From: Candidatus Krumholzibacteriota bacterium
Lineage (GTDB): Bacteria; Krumholzibacteriota; Krumholzibacteriia; JACNKJ01
Length of the DNA: 63,500 nucleotides
Direction: 5' to 3'
Assembly: GCA_016933175.1 (NCBI GenBank)
Contig: JAFGBK010000054.1
Coordinates: 1 to 63,500 of the forward strand
Shown here: positions 25,143 to 33,521 of the stretch, in pieces
Layout of the letters: every line of letters starts with the position of its first letter
How positions within the stretch are numbered: position 1 is the first letter of the stretch
Position numbers and translations under genes: made by a program
The notes under the pieces: model-generated
Seen by the model: only the letters and a program-made list of their open reading frames with translations
Told to the model about the DNA's origin: nothing
The model's database searches: none

Positions 25143-25553
25143 ATGAACGCCAGAGATCTGGGAAAATCGCTCGAGCAGCTCATCGAGGAGATCGTCCTGA
25201 AGACGGCGAAGGCCGTGGCGAAGGAGCTGCCTTCCGAGGAGCAGCTCAAGCTGCTCGAAGAACGGACCAAGAGCATCGAGGTGACGCTCAGCCACATCTT
25301 GAAGAAGTCCGGCGGCAATCCCCTTCGCCGTTCGAACCGCGGACGCAAGCCGGGCGAGCAGCGCATCTGTTCTTCGGCTGGATGCAACCGCCCCGTCGTC
25401 GCGCGCGGCATGTGCAGCATGCATTATCAGCGCTGGCGCGCCGACCAGCAGACGCCCAAGTCGGGCGCCAAGGCGGCGGCCAAGACCGGCGCCAAGGCGG
25501 CGGCCAAGTCCAAGGCGGTCAAGGCCAAGGCCGCCGAGAAGAAGACCGACTAG
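25143..25553 (+). CDS. small zinc-knuckle protein with histone H1-like tail
   Basis: A 136-residue protein in three parts. Residues 1-60 are helical and probably coiled-coil (E-Q-L-I-E-E-I-V, E-E-Q-L-K-L-L-E-E-R). Residues about 78-100 carry C-x4-C-x9-C-x2-H (C-S-S-A-G-C, then A-R-G-M-C-S-M-H-Y-Q-R-W-R), a zinc knuckle seen in phage and bacterial DNA-binding proteins. The last 35 residues are Lys/Ala repeats (G-A-K-A-A-A-K) like the C-terminus of histone H1. A nucleoid- or DNA-associated role is likely but not shown. Own promoter and terminator. Confidence 0.7.
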   Translation: MNARDLGKSLEQLIEEIVLKTAKAVAKELPSEEQLKLLEERTKSIEVTLSHILKKSGGNPLRRSNRGRKPGEQRICSSAGCNRPVVARGMCSMHYQRWRADQQTPKSGAKAAAKTGAKAAAKSKAVKAKAAEKKTD

Positions 25554-25608
25554 GCGCGCGCGGCGCCACGTCCTTGTTGTGAACGCATCGGCCATCCGGC
25601 CCGGCTTC

Positions 25609-25631
25609 GGGGACCCTGGGGTCCCCATTTT
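25609..25631 (+). terminator. intrinsic terminator of the zinc-finger gene
   Basis: GGGGACC pairs with GGTCCCC over a 4-base loop and is followed by ATTTTCG. It lies 56 bases past the stop. Confidence 0.6.
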
Positions 25632-25714
25632 CGTGCCGCCCGTGCGCCAATGCCGGAGCCCGCAAGCGCGCCGCCGCGGATCCGCGGCGGCGCGGAAAAT
25701 CCCCCGGCGCGCGC

Positions 25715-25743
25715 TTGTATCCCGCAGTACCCCTGTGTATCAT
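25715..25743 (+). promoter_or_regulatory. promoter for the ferredoxin gene
   Basis: TTGTAT and TATCAT with a 17-base spacer, about 75-80 bases upstream of the ferredoxin start. Confidence 0.45.
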
Positions 25744-25824
25744 GTCGCCCGCGAAGGCGGCGCCGCGCGCCGCGTCGCGATCACGAACAGCACATTCCCG
25801 GATAAATCCGAGGAGATCATGGCA

Positions 25825-26016
25825 ATGGCTATCACGAAAGTCTGGATCGAGGAGGGCTGCACCCTCTGCGGCGTCTGCTCCGACACCTGCCCCGATGTCT
25901 TCGACCTGGGCGATGATTCCGCCATCGTCAAGGACGGCGTCGACTACGGCGAGTTCGAGGACGAGGTCAAGGAGGCGGCCGAGAGCTGCCCCGTCGAGGT
26001 CATCAAGTACGAGTAG
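25825..26016 (+). CDS. single-cluster [4Fe-4S] ferredoxin
   Basis: A 63-residue electron carrier. It has C-T-L-C-G-V-C and a fourth cysteine in E-S-C-P-V-E-V, plus an extra cysteine pair in S-D-T-C-P-D, which is the layout of monocluster ferredoxins of the Fer4-13/15 type found in archaea, Thermotoga and actinobacteria. ATG 25825 places AGGAG nine bases upstream; ATG 25819 (three bases from the same site) would add two residues. Monocistronic, with promoter and terminator. Its redox partner is not evident; Rex upstream in the window is not linked. Confidence 0.88.
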   Translation: MAITKVWIEEGCTLCGVCSDTCPDVFDLGDDSAIVKDGVDYGEFEDEVKEAAESCPVEVIKYE

Positions 26017-26048
26017 TGCCGCCCCTCGCGGCCCCCTACTTGCATGCA

Positions 26049-26082
26049 CGCCCGCGGCCTCGCTCCCGCGGGCGTTCTTCTT
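26049..26082 (+). terminator. intrinsic terminator of the ferredoxin gene
   Basis: A perfect 9-base stem (CGCCCGCGG with its complement) over an 8-base loop, then TTCTTCTT. Confidence 0.65.
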
Positions 26083-26105
26083 CCTGGATGACCGCCCCGG
26101 GGCGC

Positions 26106-26114
26106 TGCTATGAT
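26106..26114 (+). promoter_or_regulatory. extended -10 promoter for the outer-membrane barrel gene
   Basis: TGC followed by TATGAT. No clear -35. It predicts a start near 26121 and a leader of about 60 bases. Confidence 0.4.
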
Positions 26115-26182
26115 CCGCGGGCCCGGGCGAATTGCACGCCGCCGCTTCCGCGGCGCGCCCGCCCCCGCCGAAAGGAGACACG

Positions 26183-26884
26183 ATGCGCAAGCTCGCCGTC
26201 CTCGGCTCTCTTCTCCTGCTCGTGACGCTGATGGCCGGCCCGGCCTCGGCCCTTGTCCGCTTCGGCATCCACGCCGGCATGGACCTCAACAGCCAGGACG
26301 CCGAGACCCTGGCGCGCCAGGAAATCAACAACGGTCCCGACACGTTTTCCATCGAGCGCGAGGAGATCAAGGCGCCCCTGCTGGCGGGCGTCCATTTCTT
26401 CTTCGCCGCCCTGCCCTACGTGGATCTCGAGCTCGGCGTGGAGGGGAGCCTGCGCAAGTACCACGTCGTCTACAACCACTGGCTCGACGACGTGGCCGCC
26501 GATGTCGCGGACGTCTTCGACGAGGATGTCTACTTCGGGCGCGTCAGCGTCTACCTGAGCGCCAAGTACAACCTCCTGGACCTGCCGACGATTCAGGGCT
26601 ACCTGGGCGGCGGCCTCGGCTATCACGTCATGGGCCCCCTGCTGTCCAAGGGCCTCATCGAGGAGGAGACGGCCGGCGGCGACTACGACCTGGACGCCGG
26701 CGAGATCCTTGCCAAGTCGGGCGTCATGGGCTTCCACGGCCTGGCGGGCGTGCGCTTCAAGCCTGGCCCCGCGCCCTTCGCCATCACCGCCGAGGGCCGC
26801 TACTTCTTCCTCGAGGAGAACGACTACGGCGACGACACCGACCAGTTCATCGCCCTGACGCTCGGACTCGAGTTCGGCTTCTAG
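26183..26884 (+). CDS. outer-membrane beta-barrel protein
   Basis: A 233-residue protein with a signal peptide (M-R-K-L-A, cleavage after A-S-A) and alternating amphipathic strands. It ends L-G-L-E-F-G-F: a C-terminal Phe preceded by alternating hydrophobics, the usual BAM recognition signal. Residues such as F-G-I-H-A-G-M and Y-L-G-G-G-L-G-Y-H are typical of small eight-stranded barrels. AAAGGAG lies seven bases before ATG. Its TAG overlaps the GTG of the methyltransferase by one base. Confidence 0.78.
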   Translation: MRKLAVLGSLLLLVTLMAGPASALVRFGIHAGMDLNSQDAETLARQEINNGPDTFSIEREEIKAPLLAGVHFFFAALPYVDLELGVEGSLRKYHVVYNHWLDDVAADVADVFDEDVYFGRVSVYLSAKYNLLDLPTIQGYLGGGLGYHVMGPLLSKGLIEEETAGGDYDLDAGEILAKSGVMGFHGLAGVRFKPGPAPFAITAEGRYFFLEENDYGDDTDQFIALTLGLEFGF

Positions 26885-27942
26885 TGGACCCGGCTCGCGC
26901 CGATCGGCTGCGCAAGCTGCTCGCGGACTGCATCCCCTTCCCCGAACGGGGGAGGGGACTTTTCGTGGACACGGGCCTGGACTTCCCCGCCCGCGGGGCC
27001 GCGGCGGCCTTGGGGGCCGGTCGCGTCCTCGTGGTGGAGCGCGACCTGGCCGCCGCCCGGGCCCTGCGCCGCGCCCTGCCGGACCTGGACATCCGCCACG
27101 CCGCCCGAGCCGAGCCCAGCGCGGGCGACCTGGTGGTCCTGCCCGCTGGCAAGCAGCGCCTGGCCCTCTTCCTGGAGCTGGAACGGCTGGCGGCGGGGGC
27201 GGGCCCGTCGGGGCGGATCGCCCTCTACGGCGCCCGGCGCGAGGGCATCCTGCCGGCCCAGGCCCTGCTCGCCCGTCACTGCGACCTGGAACCTCCCGTC
27301 GTGCGGGGCGGCGCGCGGCTCCTGCTGGCCCGCCCCCGCCCCGCGACCGACTGGGGTCTCGAGCGCCCCCCGGCCCACTACACGGCCGAGGCGCGCGGCG
27401 TGCATGTGAGGGTGGCGGCCCGCCCCGGCCTCTTCTCCTGGAACGCCCTGGATCCGGCCACGGCCCTCCTGCTCGAGGCCTGCGTGCCCCGCGCCGGCGA
27501 CCGCCTGCTGGACCTGGGCTGCGGCGCCGGCGTGGCGGCCGCCGTGCTACTGGTCGAGGGGAGGGTGCGCGAGGCCGTCCTCGCGGACAGCGACGCCCTG
27601 GCCCTGGAGGCCAGCCGCGAGACCCTGGCCATCAACGGCCTGGCGGCCGAGATCCTGGCCAGCGATGCCGGCGAGGACCTCGCCGCTGGCACCTTCGACC
27701 TGGTCCTGTGCAACCCGCCCCTGCACCATGGCTTCGCCGCCGAGCGGCGCACTCCCGCGCGCATGGCCGCCGCCGCGCGGGACCTCCTGGCACCCCGGGG
27801 ACGGCTGGTCATGGTGACGCCGCCCACCCTGGGCGCCCGACGCCTGCTCATGGCGTCCTTCGGCAATGCCGAGCGCGTGGCGGCCGCGCCCGGCATGGAG
27901 GTCTGGCGCGCGGAGCGCCCCGGAAAGGCGGTGAGCCGATGA
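26884..27942 (+). CDS. RsmC/RlmG-like class I methyltransferase
   Basis: A 352-residue protein with a degenerate N-terminal Rossmann domain (about 1-165) and a C-terminal SAM-binding domain. The latter has D-L-G-C-G-A-G-V (about residue 205), an acidic residue in L-A-D-S-D and the catalytic N-P-P-L-H-H-G. This two-domain layout is that of the 16S/23S rRNA guanine-N2 methyltransferases RsmC and RlmG; the N-P-P-[FL]-H motif fits N2 methylation. GTG start overlaps the upstream stop, and its own stop overlaps the next ATG, so the three genes are coupled. Confidence 0.8.
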   Translation: MDPARADRLRKLLADCIPFPERGRGLFVDTGLDFPARGAAAALGAGRVLVVERDLAAARALRRALPDLDIRHAARAEPSAGDLVVLPAGKQRLALFLELERLAAGAGPSGRIALYGARREGILPAQALLARHCDLEPPVVRGGARLLLARPRPATDWGLERPPAHYTAEARGVHVRVAARPGLFSWNALDPATALLLEACVPRAGDRLLDLGCGAGVAAAVLLVEGRVREAVLADSDALALEASRETLAINGLAAEILASDAGEDLAAGTFDLVLCNPPLHHGFAAERRTPARMAAAARDLLAPRGRLVMVTPPTLGARRLLMASFGNAERVAAAPGMEVWRAERPGKAVSR

Positions 27943-29111
27943 TCGACATCGCGCGGGTCCGCGAGGAGTTCCCGCTGGCGCGAGAATGGTGCTTCCTGGC
28001 CACGGCCAGCGACGGCATCCTGCCCGAGCGCAGCCGGCGCTGGCTGGCCGACTACTTCGCCGGGGCCGGCTACCTGGAGGTCTCCCCCGTCTACGCCCGC
28101 TACTTCGAGGAACTGGCCGCCCTGCGCGAGCGGGCGGGGCGCGTTCTGGGCGGCCGGGCGCGCAACTGGTCCCTGCAGCCCAACACCAGCTACGGGCTGA
28201 ACACCGTGGCCGCGGCCGTGCCCTGGCGGGAGGGCGACAACGTCGTCCTGGCCGACCGGGAGTTCCCGGCCAACGTCCAGCCCTGGATGAACCTCGCCCT
28301 CCGGGGCGTCGCGGCGCGCCGCGTTCCGGCCCCCGACCATCGCGCCCGCGCCGAAGACCTGCTCGCCGCCTGCGACGCGCGCACGCGCGTCGTGGCCGTC
28401 AGCGGCGTGGGATTCCTCAGCGGCTACGCCACGGACCTGGCGGCCCTGTCCATCGGCTGCCGGGAACGGGGGATCTGGCTCTGCGTGGACGGCATCCAGG
28501 GCCTGGGCAACCGGGCCTGGGACCTCGCCGCCCTGGGCGTGGACTTCCTGGCGGCCGGCGGGCAGAAGTGGCTCTGCGCGCCGCGGGGCGCGGGGCTGCT
28601 CTGGGTGTCCGACCGGGCCCTGGCGGCCCTGGACGTCGGCACGCTGCGGCCCGGCCTGCGCGGCTGGCTGGACATGCGGCGCTGGAACGTGGAGGACCTG
28701 CTGGACTACGACCAGCCCGTCAGCCGCGGGGCGCGGCGCCTGGAGATCGGCACCTACGCCTGGCACGACTTCGTCTGCCTCGGCCACAGCCTGGCGCTGC
28801 TGGAGGAGCTGGGCCTGGCCGAGGTGGCCGCCCACGCCGACCGCCTACGCGAGCGCTTCCTGGACGGCCTGGCCGCGCATGGCCTGGCCGCGCCGGCGGG
28901 ACCCTACGAGGCCCTGGCCGCGGCCGACCCACCCGAGCGGCGCAGCCAGGTGGTCGGCCTGCGCTGCACGGACGCCTCAGGCCTGCGCGCCCGCCTGATG
29001 GCGCGGCGCGTGGTGGCCAGCGCGCGGGAGGACCTCCTGCGCGTCGCCTTCCACCACTACAACGACGAGAGTGATGTGGATCGCCTGCTGGAGGGTCTGG
29101 CCGCCGGCTGA
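27939..29111 (+). CDS. class V aminotransferase (cysteine desulfurase-like fold)
   Basis: A 390-residue PLP enzyme. It has N-T-S-Y-G-L-N for phosphate binding, V-D-G-I-Q-G-L-G with the pyridine-contacting Asp, and the Schiff-base lysine in A-A-G-G-Q-K-W-L. The family includes cysteine desulfurases, kynureninase-like and isopenicillin-epimerase-like enzymes. The active-site cysteine loop of true desulfurases is not evident, so the substrate is open. Last gene of the barrel-methyltransferase-aminotransferase unit, joined by an ATGA overlap. Confidence 0.8.
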   Translation: MIDIARVREEFPLAREWCFLATASDGILPERSRRWLADYFAGAGYLEVSPVYARYFEELAALRERAGRVLGGRARNWSLQPNTSYGLNTVAAAVPWREGDNVVLADREFPANVQPWMNLALRGVAARRVPAPDHRARAEDLLAACDARTRVVAVSGVGFLSGYATDLAALSIGCRERGIWLCVDGIQGLGNRAWDLAALGVDFLAAGGQKWLCAPRGAGLLWVSDRALAALDVGTLRPGLRGWLDMRRWNVEDLLDYDQPVSRGARRLEIGTYAWHDFVCLGHSLALLEELGLAEVAAHADRLRERFLDGLAAHGLAAPAGPYEALAAADPPERRSQVVGLRCTDASGLRARLMARRVVASAREDLLRVAFHHYNDESDVDRLLEGLAAG

Positions 29112-29201
29112 GGCGCCGCGACCGCTCCCGCGCGGACTCGGCGCCGCCACTCGGCGCGGCGGCTCCCCGCGTGGGCGAGGCGCCAGCGGCCGGCGCGGCG
29201 C

Positions 29202-29771
29202 CTAGCGGAAGCGGACGCCGGGCGGCTCGCGGTGGTCGCCCTCGGCGCCGAAGTAATCCCGTGACGCCGCCCCGACGGTGCCGGCCACCAGGTTGTTGGG
29301 GAACTGCTCCACGAAGACGTTGAAGCGGCGAACGCGCAGGTTGAAGCGGCGCCGCGCCGACTCGATGGCGCGCTCCAGCTCCTCGAGGGAGGCCTGCAGC
29401 GCCAGGAAGTTCTCGTTGGCCTTGAGGTTGGGGTACTGCTCGGCCACGGCCAGGAGCTGCCGCAGGGCGGCCGCCAGGGCGCCCTCGGCGGCTCCCCGTC
29501 CCGCGCGGCCGTCGGGACCCCCTTCTTCGCGCAGGGCCACGGCTCGGCTGCGCGCCTCGGTGACGGCGTCCAGGGTCTCCCGCTCGTGGCCCGCGTAGCC
29601 GCGCACCGCCTCCACGAGGTTGCCCACCAGGTCGTGGCGGCGGCGCAGCTCCACGTCCACGTCGGCCCAGGACTGGTCCGCCTGGTTCTTCAGGCTCACG
29701 ATCCGGTTGTAGATGAGGATGAACCAGATGACGAGCAGGACGATGACGACCAGCGGAATCTGCAGCACCAT
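29202..29771 (-). CDS. lemA: LemA family protein
   Basis: A 189-residue protein with one N-terminal membrane helix (about 3-22) followed by Y-N-R-I-V-S-L-K-N-Q-A-D-Q-S-W-A-D-V-D-V-E-L-R-R-R, the LemA signature, and a long helical bundle ending in F-N-V-F-V-E-Q-F-P. Role poorly known; members often pair with a TPM-domain protein, which is absent here. GGAG lies before ATG. It is 121 bases downstream of the CapK-like gene on the same strand and may share its transcript. Confidence 0.9.
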   Translation of the reverse strand: MVLQIPLVVIVLLVIWFILIYNRIVSLKNQADQSWADVDVELRRRHDLVGNLVEAVRGYAGHERETLDAVTEARSRAVALREEGGPDGRAGRGAAEGALAAALRQLLAVAEQYPNLKANENFLALQASLEELERAIESARRRFNLRVRRFNVFVEQFPNNLVAGTVGAASRDYFGAEGDHREPPGVRFR

Positions 29772-29892
29772 GGCGGTCTCCTTCTCCTGACGACGGCTCC
29801 CTACCGGCCGCTCCCGCGGATATTCGCCGGCCCGACCGTCTCGCTACCCGCCGGGACCCGGCGGCGCGCCGGACCGGCCGGCGGCGCGGGCT

Positions 29893-31266
29893 CTACAGGC
29901 CCTCGATCTCCTGGATCAGGAAGCAGTGCTTCCCGATCCGCGTCTTCTCGATGCGCTCCACGCGCTCGATGACGAGGCGCAGACCATCGCCCATGTGACC
30001 GTGAAGGATGTCGAGGATGCGCGCCGCCTCGGCTTCGTCGAAGCGGGGGCCCGGCACCACGCGCAGCACGGCCCGGCCGGGCTCGGACTGGTGAAACTGG
30101 AACTGGTCCACGGCACGGAAGAGGTCGTCGTGGCGGTTGACGCTGGTCATGGAGATCCGCCGCCCGCCGTCGGCCACCAGCAGCTCCTGCAGGCGGCCGT
30201 CGGGCCGCAGGATCATGGGGAAGGGCCGCCCGCAGGAGCAGCGCCGCGCCGTGAAGACGGCGCGGTCGCCGGTGCGATAGCGGACCAGGGGGAAGTAGTC
30301 GTGCAGGAGAGTCGTGCCCACCACCTCGCCGACGGCGCCCTCCTCGGTGACCGGCCGGCCCTCGGCATCCACCAGCTCCAGGATCCCGTACTCGCTGAAG
30401 ACGTGGTAGCCCTCGCGCCGCTCGCACTGGCCCGCCAGGACCACCCGCTCGCTGTGCCCGTAGTGGTCGAAGACGGGCGCGCCGAAGACCTCCTCGATGC
30501 GGCGGCGCTGGGCATCATAGAGGGTCTCCGAGTTGGAGTAGAGGACGCGCACCGGCAGGGATTCGCCCCGCTCCGCCAGCAGCGCGGCGAGGGTCGCCAG
30601 GGCCGAGGGATAGCCGCGCAGGGTCTCGGGCCGGAAGGCGCGCGCGAGCGGGAGCATCCAGGCGGCGTTCTCCCGGGTCAGGTCATCGCTGGACAGCGCC
30701 AGGGTGTTGCGCCGCCGGTCCACGCCCCAGAGCTGGCGCTCGCCCCGCGCGTCCTTCAGGCCGCCGGCGCAGGTCACGGCGCGGGTGGTGTCCGTCGTGC
30801 CCGACCAGGTGCGGTAGCGCGTGATGAAGGCCTCCTCCACGGCGCGGCTGCGCGCCCGGTGGCGGTAGAAGCCGACCGGGATGCCGCTGGAGCCGCCGGT
30901 GGAAGCGTACTCGAGGTCCCCGCGGTCCACGTCGTCGGGGATGAATTCCTCGCAGTAGTCGCGCAGGTCCGCGCGGCCGACGAAGGGCAAGCGCGGCAGG
31001 TCCTCCCGGGAGCGGAAGTCCTCGGGCGCCATGCCCAGCTCGTGGAACCGGCGCCGGTAGAAGGGACAGCGCCGCGCGGCGCCCCGGACCATCGCCACCA
31101 GGCGCTCCTCGACGTGGGCCTCCATGCGGTCGCGGCTCCACCGCTGGCTCCGGGTGATGAAGCGCCAGGTCTCGGCGAAGGCGCCGCGATGGCGCCACGG
31201 CGGCGGCAGCCGCCAGTAGAGGCGATGGAGCAGGTTGTCCCGGGGCAGCCGGGGCGCCTCGGCCAC
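29893..31266 (-). CDS. CapK/PaaK-like AMP-forming ligase or adenylyltransferase
   Basis: A 457-residue member of the phenylacetate-CoA ligase superfamily, capsule branch. It shows S-T-G-G-S-S-G-I-P-V-G (phosphate loop), S-N-S-E-T-L, D-H-Y-G-H-S-E and Y-R-T-G-D-R-A, with a C-S-C-G motif next to the hinge. CapK proteins sit in polysaccharide loci and are thought to activate or attach acyl substituents. The start is GTG with GGGGAGG upstream. It follows the fused dehydrogenase by 64 bases. Confidence 0.85.
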   Translation of the reverse strand: MAEAPRLPRDNLLHRLYWRLPPPWRHRGAFAETWRFITRSQRWSRDRMEAHVEERLVAMVRGAARRCPFYRRRFHELGMAPEDFRSREDLPRLPFVGRADLRDYCEEFIPDDVDRGDLEYASTGGSSGIPVGFYRHRARSRAVEEAFITRYRTWSGTTDTTRAVTCAGGLKDARGERQLWGVDRRRNTLALSSDDLTRENAAWMLPLARAFRPETLRGYPSALATLAALLAERGESLPVRVLYSNSETLYDAQRRRIEEVFGAPVFDHYGHSERVVLAGQCERREGYHVFSEYGILELVDAEGRPVTEEGAVGEVVGTTLLHDYFPLVRYRTGDRAVFTARRCSCGRPFPMILRPDGRLQELLVADGGRRISMTSVNRHDDLFRAVDQFQFHQSEPGRAVLRVVPGPRFDEAEAARILDILHGHMGDGLRLVIERVERIEKTRIGKHCFLIQEIEGL

Positions 31267-31330
31267 CGTTCACCTCCCCGCGGCGGGCCGTGCCGGACGC
31301 GGGCGTCCGCCGGCGGCCGCTGGCGTGCGT

Positions 31331-33469
31331 TCAGTCTATGGCGACGTCGCGATCCAGGCGCAGCGAGTCCATCAGGGCGAACGTGACGCGCGTGGTCCGG
31401 TCGAGATCCTCGAAGGGGATGGCCGGCTCGCCGCTCTTCACGCTCGCCAGAAAGGCGTCGATCTCCTGGTCGTAGCCCTTCTCCTGCTCCTTGGATCGCC
31501 GCCTGGTCGCGCGCGCCGCGTCGACCAGCGTCAGGGCGCGGAAGTCGTCGAGAATGGCGCTGCGCCCGCCGGCGTGAACCTCCAGGTACTCCTTGGGCAG
31601 CGCCTCGGCGCCCCCGGCGAAGTAGTGGATCGTTCCCAGCGATCCGTCCGCGAACTCGAGAACCGCGGTCAGGTGATCCTGGTCGGGCGTATCGTCGCGT
31701 CCCAGGCGGGCCGTCCGGCCCAGCGCCCGCGTGGGGCGGGAGCCGCACAGGTGCCCGAGCAGGTCCACGAAGTGGCAGACCTCGCCGATGATGCGCCCGC
31801 CACCCTCCTCGGGGTCCTGGTACCAGGAGCCCATGGGGGCCATGCCGGCGTTCACGCGGCAGACCATGGTCAGGGGCCCGGCGCCGGCGAAGTGCCCGCG
31901 GATGGCGGCCGCGTGGGGCGAGAAGCGCCGGTTGAAGCCCACCATGAGCTGCGTGGCGGAACGGCCCGCCGCCTCGCGCACCCGCGCGAGGCCTTCTTCG
32001 TCGATGGCCAGGGGCTTCTCGACGAAGACGTGCTTGCCCGCGTCCAGGGCGGCGGCCACCTGCTCGGCGTGCTGGTCGTGGCGCGTCAGGATGAAGACCG
32101 TGTTGACGCGCGCGTCCTCGACGAGGGCGTGCCAGTCCGTGCCCGCCTGGGCGGCCCCCAGGTACTCGGCGGCGCTGCGGGCCGACATGCCGCGGGCCGT
32201 GGCCACGCCGACCACGGGCAGCGACCGCGCCTTGAGCCTCGGCAGGATGTACTTGTTGGCGAAGCTGCCCGCGCCCACCAGCCCCAGGGCGGGCTCGTCG
32301 CGGTGGAACGCGATCCCCTCGCGCAGGACCTGGGTCCGCGACCGGTCCGGCTCCCCGGGGTAGGCGAGGACGATGCCCAGGGAGTGCTCGCCGCCTTCCA
32401 GGAGCGCGTAGGCCTTCGCCGCCTCGGCGAGGGGGAAGCGGTGGGTGATCAGACGGTCGGGGGTGATCCGGCCCTCGGCGATGAGCTGCAGGAAGGCCTC
32501 CATGTTGCGCTGCTCGGTCCAGCGGACGTAGGCGTAGGGGTAGTCGCGCCCGCGCAGCTCGTAGTCGGGATCATAGCGCCCCGGCCCGTAGCTCATGGAC
32601 AGGCGCAGGTCCAGCTCCTTCTCGTAGAACACCTCGCGCGGGACATCCATTCCGACCAGACCCACGACGACGACGCGCCCCTTGAGGCGGGAGATCGCGC
32701 CGGCGAGCTTCACCGGCTCGCTGGAGGGCGTGGAGGCCGTCAGGATGACGGCGTCGGCGCCCCGGCCCCGGGTCAGACCCGCCACCGCGTCGGGCAGGCC
32801 CTCGGTCACCGCCGCGTCGGCGCCCAGCGCGAGCGCCAGTTCCACGCGGCGCGCGTCGAGATCGCTGCCGACGACGCGGCAGCCGTTGGCCTTGAGGATC
32901 TGCACCGCGAGCTGCCCCAGCAGGCCGAGGCCGATGACGGCCACGGTCTCGCCCAGGGTGGGCGCCGCCTGCCGCACGCCCTGGAGCGCGATGGCGCCCA
33001 GGGTGGTGAAGGAGGCGTCCGCGAGGTCGACGCCGTCGGGCACCGGCACGCAGAGATTCTCGGGCACGACGTTGAACTCGGCGTGGGTCGCGAAGCCCGC
33101 GCCGGCGCAGGCCACCGCCTGGCCTGGATGGAAGAGCGAGCCCGGACGGCCCGTGGCGACGATGATCCCCGCGGTGCTGTAGCCCATGGCGGTTGGCACG
33201 CCGGGCGGGGTTTCCAGGGTCTTGCGCGTCATCTCGAAGGTCGCCTTCAGGCCGCGCTCCCGGATGGCCTTGATCCCCTTTCCGATCAGCTCGGGCTTCT
33301 CGCGGAGCTTCGCCAGGGCGCTCTTGGGAGGCGCGAGCTTGTAGCGCTCGGTGCCCGAGGAGATGAGCGAGAACCGGGTCTGCACCAGTAGCTGCCCCGG
33401 TCCGGGCTCGGGCAGGGGGATGCCCCTCAGGGTGATGCCTTCCCCGCGCTTGTGGATGAGCTGATCCAT
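31331..33469 (-). CDS. fused zinc-type alcohol dehydrogenase / Gfo-Idh-MocA oxidoreductase
   Basis: A 712-residue natural fusion. Residues 1-350 form a medium-chain dehydrogenase (N-terminal GroES-like fold, then I-G-L-G-L-L-G-Q-L for NAD(P)). Residues about 375-712 form a Gfo/Idh/MocA dehydrogenase with G-L-V-G-A-G-S-F-A-N and the E-K-P-L motif, followed by the alpha/beta dimer domain. Such fusions occur in exopolysaccharide and O-antigen clusters, where they probably oxidise or epimerise sugar nucleotides. AAGGAGG lies six bases before ATG. It is 52 bases after capA. Confidence 0.9.
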   Translation of the reverse strand: MDQLIHKRGEGITLRGIPLPEPGPGQLLVQTRFSLISSGTERYKLAPPKSALAKLREKPELIGKGIKAIRERGLKATFEMTRKTLETPPGVPTAMGYSTAGIIVATGRPGSLFHPGQAVACAGAGFATHAEFNVVPENLCVPVPDGVDLADASFTTLGAIALQGVRQAAPTLGETVAVIGLGLLGQLAVQILKANGCRVVGSDLDARRVELALALGADAAVTEGLPDAVAGLTRGRGADAVILTASTPSSEPVKLAGAISRLKGRVVVVGLVGMDVPREVFYEKELDLRLSMSYGPGRYDPDYELRGRDYPYAYVRWTEQRNMEAFLQLIAEGRITPDRLITHRFPLAEAAKAYALLEGGEHSLGIVLAYPGEPDRSRTQVLREGIAFHRDEPALGLVGAGSFANKYILPRLKARSLPVVGVATARGMSARSAAEYLGAAQAGTDWHALVEDARVNTVFILTRHDQHAEQVAAALDAGKHVFVEKPLAIDEEGLARVREAAGRSATQLMVGFNRRFSPHAAAIRGHFAGAGPLTMVCRVNAGMAPMGSWYQDPEEGGGRIIGEVCHFVDLLGHLCGSRPTRALGRTARLGRDDTPDQDHLTAVLEFADGSLGTIHYFAGGAEALPKEYLEVHAGGRSAILDDFRALTLVDAARATRRRSKEQEKGYDQEIDAFLASVKSGEPAIPFEDLDRTTRVTFALMDSLRLDRDVAID

Positions 33470-33521
33470 GGCCTTCCTCCTTGTCCGCCCACAGCGTAGC
33501 GCCGTCGCGGGTCGCTGTCTC

